Shown here one piece after another: positions 59,296-64,000 of a DNA stretch of 64,000 nt. The notes under the pieces were generated by a model. The model ran no database searches and had not been told where the DNA came from. It saw only the letters and a program-made list of their open reading frames with translations. Both the position numbers and the translations under genes were made by a program. This DNA is from Arthrobacter sp. DNA4 (GTDB lineage Bacteria > Actinomycetota > Actinomycetes > Actinomycetales > Micrococcaceae). The stretch is from positions 124,001 to 188,000 of the forward strand of contig NZ_CP101466.1 in assembly GCF_024362385.1 (NCBI RefSeq), read 5' to 3'. Position 1 is the first letter of the stretch; each line of letters starts with the position of its first letter.

Positions 59296-59420
59296 CGCCC
59301 GGGCCACCCCGGACCCGGCACCCCCATTTTCACAGCTTGCGCTCACCTGGCGTTTACCTTCCCTCCGTAGCGTGAAGCGTGGAGGGCAGGCGCCCTCCCG
59401 CCGGCTCGAAGGGGGCAACC

Positions 59421-59684
59421 ATGGCACGAAACGTCAGGCAGCACGCGGCCGATGCGCCGCAGCGCAAAGCAACGCCCGCTCCGCACTGGAAGCAGCTGCG
59501 CCAGGGTGACCGGGTCCGGGTCCTGTTCGCGCCCGGTTTCGAGGCGGGCGGCGTGGTGGACACGGTCACGGCGGACCACACCGCGGTGTGGGTCCACCTG
59601 GACGCCGGCCGCGGGCGGACCCTGCTGCACTGCGGCGACGGCGTGGACATCCTCCCCTGCGGAGAGACCGCCTGCCTGGACTGA
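59421..59684 (+). CDS. Small conserved-looking protein of unknown function
   Basis: The 87-residue protein has a basic N-terminus (RNVRQHAADAPQRKATP) and a predicted small beta-barrel part (GDRVRVLFAPGFEAGGVVDTV, AVWVHLDAGRGRTLLHCGDGVDI). This resembles short KOW- or SH3-like folds. GAAGGGGG precedes the ATG at 59421; a longer GTG start at 59379 is possible. The glycerophosphodiesterase gene follows after 39 bp. No function is assigned. Confidence 0.6.
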   Translation: MARNVRQHAADAPQRKATPAPHWKQLRQGDRVRVLFAPGFEAGGVVDTVTADHTAVWVHLDAGRGRTLLHCGDGVDILPCGETACLD

Positions 59685-59723
59685 CGGCGGTTCCGGGCGC
59701 GGGTGGGGCGGTAGGCTCGCAGT

Positions 59724-60563
59724 GTGATCCTGCCTTTCTTTGAGCACCCTGACGACGCCGGGCGGCAGCTTCCCATCGCCATGGCGCACCGCGGATTCTC
59801 GGCTGAGGGCCTGGAAAACTCCATGGCCGCGTTCCGCGCCGGCGTCGACCTCGGCTTCCGCTACCTCGAAACGGATGTGCACACCACGGCGGACGGCGTG
59901 CTGCTGCTCTTCCACGACGAAACGCTGGACCGGGTCACCGACGGCAGGGGCCGGGTGGCGGAACTTCCGGCCGCGGACGTGGCCAAGGCGCGGATCAACG
60001 GCCGCGAGCCCATCCCCACGTTCGACGAACTGGTCACCCAGCTTCCCGAAGCGCGGCTGAATCTCGACATAAAGGACTGGGGTTCGGTCCGCAGCACCGC
60101 TGCCGCGATCGAGCGGCACCAGGTGCACCACCGCGTCCTGGTGACCAGCTTTTCGGACCGCCGGCGGCGCGCGGTGCTGAAACTGCTCAGCCGGCCTGTG
60201 GCTTCGTCCGCCGGAGTGGCTTCGAACGCCCTCTTCACCTTGTTGGGGCCTGCGCTTCCACGCCCGGTGTTCCGGTGGCTCATGCGCCGGGTGCTCCGGG
60301 ACGTGCATGCGCTGCAAGTGCCCGTCCGCTATGGGCGGGTGCCTGTAGTCACCGCCGGCTTCATCCGGCGGGCACATGACCTGGACCTGGTGGTACATGT
60401 GTGGACCATCAACGATGCCGGCGAGATGCACCAACTCCTCCAGCTGGGGGTGGACGGCATCGTCACGGACCGGGCGGACCTGCTCCGCGACGTGCTGCGC
60501 GTCCGCGGCCAGTGGCCGGAGAGGCCCGGGCAAGCCAACCGGACGCCCGGCCCGGCCTGCTAG
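59724..60563 (+). CDS. Glycerophosphodiester phosphodiesterase
   Basis: The 279-residue protein has the signature AMAHRGFSAEGLENSMAAF (catalytic His near residue 22), LETDVHTTADGVLLLFHDE with the metal Glu/Asp and second His, and NLDIKD in the later strand. It hydrolyses glycerophosphodiesters to glycerol 3-phosphate and an alcohol. It has no signal peptide, so it is probably cytoplasmic. It starts at GTG 59724. Its stop lies in a 25-bp tandem duplication described separately. Confidence 0.88.
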   Translation: MILPFFEHPDDAGRQLPIAMAHRGFSAEGLENSMAAFRAGVDLGFRYLETDVHTTADGVLLLFHDETLDRVTDGRGRVAELPAADVAKARINGREPIPTFDELVTQLPEARLNLDIKDWGSVRSTAAAIERHQVHHRVLVTSFSDRRRRAVLKLLSRPVASSAGVASNALFTLLGPALPRPVFRWLMRRVLRDVHALQVPVRYGRVPVVTAGFIRRAHDLDLVVHVWTINDAGEMHQLLQLGVDGIVTDRADLLRDVLRVRGQWPERPGQANRTPGPAC

Positions 60564-60600
60564 CCCCGGTCTGTTCCCGGCTGCCTAGCCCCGGTCTGTT
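60560..60600. repeat. 25-bp tandem duplication spanning two convergent stop codons
   Basis: CTAGCCCCGGTCTGTT occurs at 60560-60575 and again at 60585-60600 with the same spacing bases after the first copy. The first copy holds the glycerophosphodiesterase stop (TAG 60561-60563); the second holds the stop of the minus-strand gene (60585-60587). Confidence 0.7.
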
Positions 60601-60944
60601 TCGGTGGGCGCCGTGGCGTCCCCGGCCAGGCCGGCGTCGTCCGCTGTGCCGTTCTGTTCCCGGTCTCCGGGCGCTCTGCCGTTGTGCACCTTGTCGCCGT
60701 CGGCGTCCCCGCCCAGCGGGCTGTTGGAGACCGGGGCCGGGGCAGCCCCGGTCTTGAGGCCGGGCGCCTTCTGCTTCTCCGCCTCCATCGCGTTTGAGCC
60801 TTCGCTCAGGGACGAGTGGACCTCCACGTCGTCGTTGGGATCTGCCGGGTCCGGCACGTCCGTTTTCTCCGTTGGCTTGGATGTCCCGGCCAGGTCCTCC
60901 ATGGCGTTTTCTGCTGCCTTGCCAATGCTGTCGCCGATACCCAC
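60585..60944 (-). CDS. Small acidic, probably disordered protein
   Basis: The 119-residue protein starts MGIGDSIGKAAENAMEDLAG, an amphipathic helix, and continues as an Asp/Glu/Pro/Gly-rich tail (DVPDPADPNDDVEVHSSL, DADGDKVHNGRAPGDREQNG) with no hydrophobic core. The opening resembles small stress-associated CsbD-like or antitoxin-like helices but is too short to assign. It is divergent from the small gene at 61078 and may share a promoter region with it. Confidence 0.6.
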   Translation of the reverse strand: MGIGDSIGKAAENAMEDLAGTSKPTEKTDVPDPADPNDDVEVHSSLSEGSNAMEAEKQKAPGLKTGAAPAPVSNSPLGGDADGDKVHNGRAPGDREQNGTADDAGLAGDATAPTETDRG

Positions 60945-61077
60945 TGACTGCTCCTTCCGGCGTTGCGTCCCGGCCGCCCCAGCGGCGTACCGGCCCTACT
61001 CCTCCAGAATTATCAGCATGCTTACAATTAGTCCAGTGCTGGGGAACCGAACCGCAGCCGGAGAGGAAGGAAAGGCA

Positions 61078-61314
61078 ATGAGCACTTACCATCCGGAAAA
61101 TGACCCCGCGAACCCCGACCGCCCGGGCAAGGAAGAGGTGGGCGCCGCCCAGCCCCATCCGGCGGAGCAGCGCAGCCGGGAGTCGGCCGGGTCGCCGAAC
61201 CCGGATCCGCTGGAAGGCAACGTCACCGGCCTGGAACCGGGCGGGGGAGTCCCGCCGGGAGCGACGCCGCCCGCGGAGGACCAGATGAGCAGGGACCAGG
61301 GTCACTCCGAATAG
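61078..61314 (+). CDS. Small DUF6480-like protein
   Basis: The 78-residue protein is very Pro/Gly/Asp-rich and ends with the signature GLEPGGGVPPGATPPAEDQ, which matches the DUF6480 group of actinobacterial proteins as I recall it. GGAAAGG precedes the ATG at 61078. No enzyme motif or membrane segment is visible. The function of this group is unknown. Confidence 0.68.
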   Translation: MSTYHPENDPANPDRPGKEEVGAAQPHPAEQRSRESAGSPNPDPLEGNVTGLEPGGGVPPGATPPAEDQMSRDQGHSE

Positions 61315-61377
61315 GGCCTGGACGTGCAGCGGGGCGGCGCGCATGCTGCCCGCCGCCCCGCTGCCTGCGTCAGGTCC

Positions 61378-62448
61378 TCAGGAAGACTCTGTTCCCCGGG
61401 CAGTGGCGCGGAGTTCCCCCGGGCCGGCCAGGTGGCGTTCCAGGCCGTCCATATCGAGGCGCGTGTTCCAGCTGGCCCAGTCCTTGGGCCGCACCGACGG
61501 CCGCCCCAGCAGGTAGCCTTGGCCGTCGCTGATGCCCAGTTCGGTGAGGACCTTGAGCTCTCCCACAGTTTCGATGCCCTCGGCCACCAGGGTGATGCCG
61601 ATTTGGTCGGTGAAGTCCACCAGGCACGCAGCCAGCGCACGCTGGAGGCCGTCCTTGTCGACGTCGCCGATCACGTTGCGGCCCACCTTGAGGAAGTCGG
61701 GCCGCAGGTGGATCATGCGGCTCAGCGCGCCGGCGCCGGTGTGGGTGTCGTCGACGGCGATGCGCAGGCCCTTTTCCCGCAGCGGATTGATCGAGGAAAG
61801 GAACTGCAGGTATTCCTCTTCGGGAATGTCCTGGGTCAATTCGAGCACCACCCGGTGGGTGGGCAATTCAATGTGGTCGAAGAGCTCCGGCAGCCGCGGG
61901 TCCAGGCAGGACGTGGGGGAAATGTTGAGGGAAACGTAAAGGTCTTCGGGCAGGTCCTTCGCGGCTGCTGCCGCCGAACCCAGAGCGGAAAACTCGAGGT
62001 TGGCGCCCAGGCCCACCGCGGCGGCCTCCGCAAACCACAGCTCCGCGGCCGCGCCGTCGTCGCTGACGAACCGGGAGAGCGCTTCGGCGCCCACCACGGT
62101 TCTTCCTTCCAGTCCGTAGATGGGCTGGAATGCGGTCATCAGCATTTGGTTCTCAAGCAGGGTGCTGATCCGTGAAGCGCTGCGGATGGCATCCAACTGC
62201 TCCGCAAACTGCGGCGGAAGCGCGGGCGGCGTGAGCCGCATGTCCCTGGCGGCTTCCAGTGTCTCCGTCACGTTGGCGTCGCTGCGCCGGGTCTCGAGGA
62301 GATACTCCAGCAGGGCCCGTTCCGGCACGCCTGGATTCTCATCGAGGCTGTTGCTCAGCCGCTGCCGGACGGCGGTTCCCGCAGGATCCGTATCCGCCAG
62401 CACGGCGGCGATAATTCCCCATGCCTGTACCCGAACCGACATTAGCAA
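61378..62448 (-). CDS. EAL-domain cyclic-di-GMP phosphodiesterase-like protein
   Basis: The 356-residue protein has an N-terminal part of about 100 residues without a known domain, then an EAL domain from TAFQPIYGLEGRTVVGAEAL. Metal and catalytic residues are present: the Glu of AEALSRF, Asn in SLNISPT, Glu in VLELTQD, the Asp pair in VDDTHTG, Lys in FLKVG, Glu in AEGIET and Gln in GQGYLLGRP. Loop 6 is DDTHTGAG rather than DDFGTG, so activity may be reduced or altered. It follows the GGDEF-EAL gene on the same strand after 189 bp. Confidence 0.85.
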   Translation of the reverse strand: MLMSVRVQAWGIIAAVLADTDPAGTAVRQRLSNSLDENPGVPERALLEYLLETRRSDANVTETLEAARDMRLTPPALPPQFAEQLDAIRSASRISTLLENQMLMTAFQPIYGLEGRTVVGAEALSRFVSDDGAAAELWFAEAAAVGLGANLEFSALGSAAAAAKDLPEDLYVSLNISPTSCLDPRLPELFDHIELPTHRVVLELTQDIPEEEYLQFLSSINPLREKGLRIAVDDTHTGAGALSRMIHLRPDFLKVGRNVIGDVDKDGLQRALAACLVDFTDQIGITLVAEGIETVGELKVLTELGISDGQGYLLGRPSVRPKDWASWNTRLDMDGLERHLAGPGELRATARGTESS

Positions 62449-62637
62449 CGCCCCCAGTTGACGAAGTAATGACCCGATGGCCCCATAATGTTCAAATTTC
62501 CAAACGCCTTATAAAAGAACGGTGCTGCCAACCTGATTTCCGAGGCGGCGAAAAACCAGACACCGCACGCTGATCGTATAACGGCGGCCACGAAAGTGCA
62601 GTAGTTTTTGCGTTACTGGTTAGCGCTTTCCTGCTGG

Positions 62638-64000
62638 TCAGCCAGCAGTTCCGGAATCTGGTCCGGGGAATGGGTAGCTGAAGTAGTAGCCCTGGGCGCT
62701 GCGGCAACCCAGGCCGCGGAGGATTTCTGCCTGTTCCGCCGTTTCGACGCCCTCCCACACCGCTTCCAGCCCGCATGCCCGCACCAGTTGCAGGACTGCC
62801 GCCACCAGCGCGGGCTGGCTGGGATCGCTCTCCAGCCCGGTGATCAGTGACCGGTCCACCTTGACCCGGTCCACCGGCAGCCGGCGGAGGTAGCTGATGG
62901 ACGAGTAGCCGGTGCCGAAGTCATCGATCTCGATGCCCACACCCAGGCCGCGGAGCCCGCCCAGCGAGTACCGGTCCAGCTCGTTGCCTTTGACGATTGC
63001 CACTTCCGTCAACTCCAGGACAACCTGTTCAGGCCTGACGCCGGTCTCCTGCAGGGTGTTGCGCACGTCCTCGATGAACTGCAGGCTCTGCAGGTCTGTG
63101 GCGGAGATGTTGATGCGCACGGAGAACCTGCTGTCCACCAGGGCGGCATCAATCCAGGCCCGCAGCTGCTTCACCGCGGTCCTGAGGACCCAGAGTCCAA
63201 GTTCGGAGATCAGGCCCGCCTCTTCGGCAAGGGGAATGAACTCGTCAGGCATGATGAATCCGCGGGTCGGGTGGTTCCACCGGACCAGTGCCTCCACGCC
63301 TTCGATCCGCCCCGTTCCAAGTTCCACCACCGGCTGGTAGTACAGCGTCAGCGCATCACCCTTGATGGCGGCCCGCAGGTCATCCACCAGCTGGCTGCGG
63401 AGCCGGCGCACCAGCAGCAGAGCGGGCTCGAACCGGTGCAGCTTGTTCTGCCCCTCGGCCTTGGAGGCATACATGGCGACGTCGGCCTCCATCAGCATGT
63501 CCTCAGGGCTCTGGCCCGCGCTGCCCACGCTGAGTCCGATGCTGGCACCACAGCGCACGCTGCGGCCGGGAAGTTCAATGGGTTCGTTGAGGGAGGCCAG
63601 GATGCGGTGTGCCACGATCGCCGCCTGGTCCGCCGATGCGGAGGGCATGACGATGGCGAATTCATCCCCGCCCAGGCGGGCTACGACGTCGGAGGCGCGC
63701 ACCGCGGTACGGAGCCTTTCACCCACGGTCACCAGGACCTGGTCCCCGGCCGTGTGCCCCAGGCTGTCGTTGATGGATTTGAATGCGTCAAGGTCCATCA
63801 ACAGGATGGCCGGCCCCTCTTCGGACCCCCCGCCGTCCGCCGCGGCACGGGCCTCCAGTGCGGCGCGAAGGGCTTCGAGCAGCGCCGACCGGTTGGCCAG
63901 CCCGGTCAGCGGGTCCTGCATGGCCATCTTCTGCATCTCAAGGTGGGCCTCGTGAAGGAGCTGGGTCCGGACCTGCACCCGCTGCTCGAGTTCCTCGTAG
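62638..64000 (-). CDS. GGDEF-EAL protein (c-di-GMP cyclase and phosphodiesterase), N-terminus beyond the edge
   Basis: The visible 454 or so residues begin inside a coiled-coil linker (EELEQRVQVRTQLLHEA) and continue to a complete GGDEF domain. That domain has the product-binding RASD five residues before GGDEF and intact ARLGGDEFAIVM. An EAL domain follows with EGVEALVRW, INISATDL, EIDDFGTGYSSI, VDRSLI and WEGVETAEQ. Both active sites look complete. The linker implies an upstream sensor part outside this window, so the start is missing. A GTG at 63978 would be a wrong start. Confidence 0.9.
   Translation of the reverse strand, partial: YEELEQRVQVRTQLLHEAHLEMQKMAMQDPLTGLANRSALLEALRAALEARAAADGGGSEEGPAILLMDLDAFKSINDSLGHTAGDQVLVTVGERLRTAVRASDVVARLGGDEFAIVMPSASADQAAIVAHRILASLNEPIELPGRSVRCGASIGLSVGSAGQSPEDMLMEADVAMYASKAEGQNKLHRFEPALLLVRRLRSQLVDDLRAAIKGDALTLYYQPVVELGTGRIEGVEALVRWNHPTRGFIMPDEFIPLAEEAGLISELGLWVLRTAVKQLRAWIDAALVDSRFSVRINISATDLQSLQFIEDVRNTLQETGVRPEQVVLELTEVAIVKGNELDRYSLGGLRGLGVGIEIDDFGTGYSSISYLRRLPVDRVKVDRSLITGLESDPSQPALVAAVLQLVRACGLEAVWEGVETAEQAEILRGLGCRSAQGYYFSYPFPGPDSGTAG

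Noticed and set aside
1..64000. CRISPR arrays, rRNA, tRNA genes, prophage, transposase genes or a replication origin
   Set aside because: I looked for regular repeats, rRNA-like and cloverleaf sequences, transposase motifs and DnaA-box clusters and saw none that I could support; small RNA genes could still be missed by eye.

Overview
The window is GC-rich DNA with frequent GTG starts, tight ATGA/GTGA start-stop overlaps, sugar ABC importers without their own ATPase genes, and a Gram-positive-type SOS box before umuDC. A levan fructotransferase closely resembling the enzymes known from Arthrobacter points to a soil actinobacterium of the Micrococcaceae (Arthrobacter, Pseudarthrobacter or Paenarthrobacter). 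I see no rRNA, tRNA, CRISPR array, prophage or intact insertion sequence. It looks like chromosomal catabolic territory.

Layout. 0-3 kb: an edge-truncated homoserine-dehydrogenase-family gene, a short RelA/SpoT-type (p)ppGpp synthetase and a LacI regulator. 3-7 kb: a nucleoside hydrolase, MFS transporter and ribokinase operon, divergent from that LacI gene with two operator-like boxes between them. 7-14.5 kb: a levan/fructan module. A secreted GH32 levan fructotransferase faces an operon of cytoplasmic GH32 hydrolase, binding protein, two permeases and a LacI regulator, with three operator-like boxes between. 14.5-19.4 kb: mixed genes (SDR, small cell-wall proteins, cyclodeaminase-like protein, alpha/beta hydrolase, PfkB kinase that could be a fructokinase).

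19.4-43.6 kb is the most interesting part: a catabolic island that looks built for C-glycosides or other 3-keto-glycosides. It has two pyranose-oxidase-like GMC flavoproteins (CarA-like, sugar 3-oxidation) and five sets of the C-glycoside deglycosidase alpha (TIM barrel) and beta (DUF6379-type beta-sandwich) parts. It also has two Gfo/Idh/MocA oxidoreductases, two other sugar isomerase-like TIM barrels, a ThuA-like protein, an ABC importer, an MFS transporter, and LysR and ROK regulators. Two of the five alpha/beta sets are single-chain fusions with beta at the N-terminus and alpha at the C-terminus. A TTATGT-containing box recurs in several promoter regions of the island.

43.7-52.6 kb: a LysR gene, two SDRs and an aromatic-catabolism operon (extradiol dioxygenase, FAH-family protein, cyclase-family hydrolase, flavin monooxygenase, ACMSD-like amidohydrolase, second FAH protein, SDR). 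Because it adjoins the island, it could degrade the aglycone left after deglycosylation. The first FAH gene carries two frameshifts near its 3' end.

52.7-64 kb: housekeeping and mixed genes. These are a matrixin-type protease, an orphan binding protein, a tiny membrane protein, SOS-regulated umuDC, a lipoprotein gene broken by an in-frame amber codon, a Cof-type phosphatase, a glycerophosphodiesterase, two small acidic proteins, an EAL protein and a GGDEF-EAL protein cut by the right edge. Two copies of a palindromic repeat (about 6.8 and 53.9 kb) each lie just beyond the stop codon of a minus-strand gene. No gap between genes exceeds 300 bases; the longest, 299 bases, precedes the gene at 55421.
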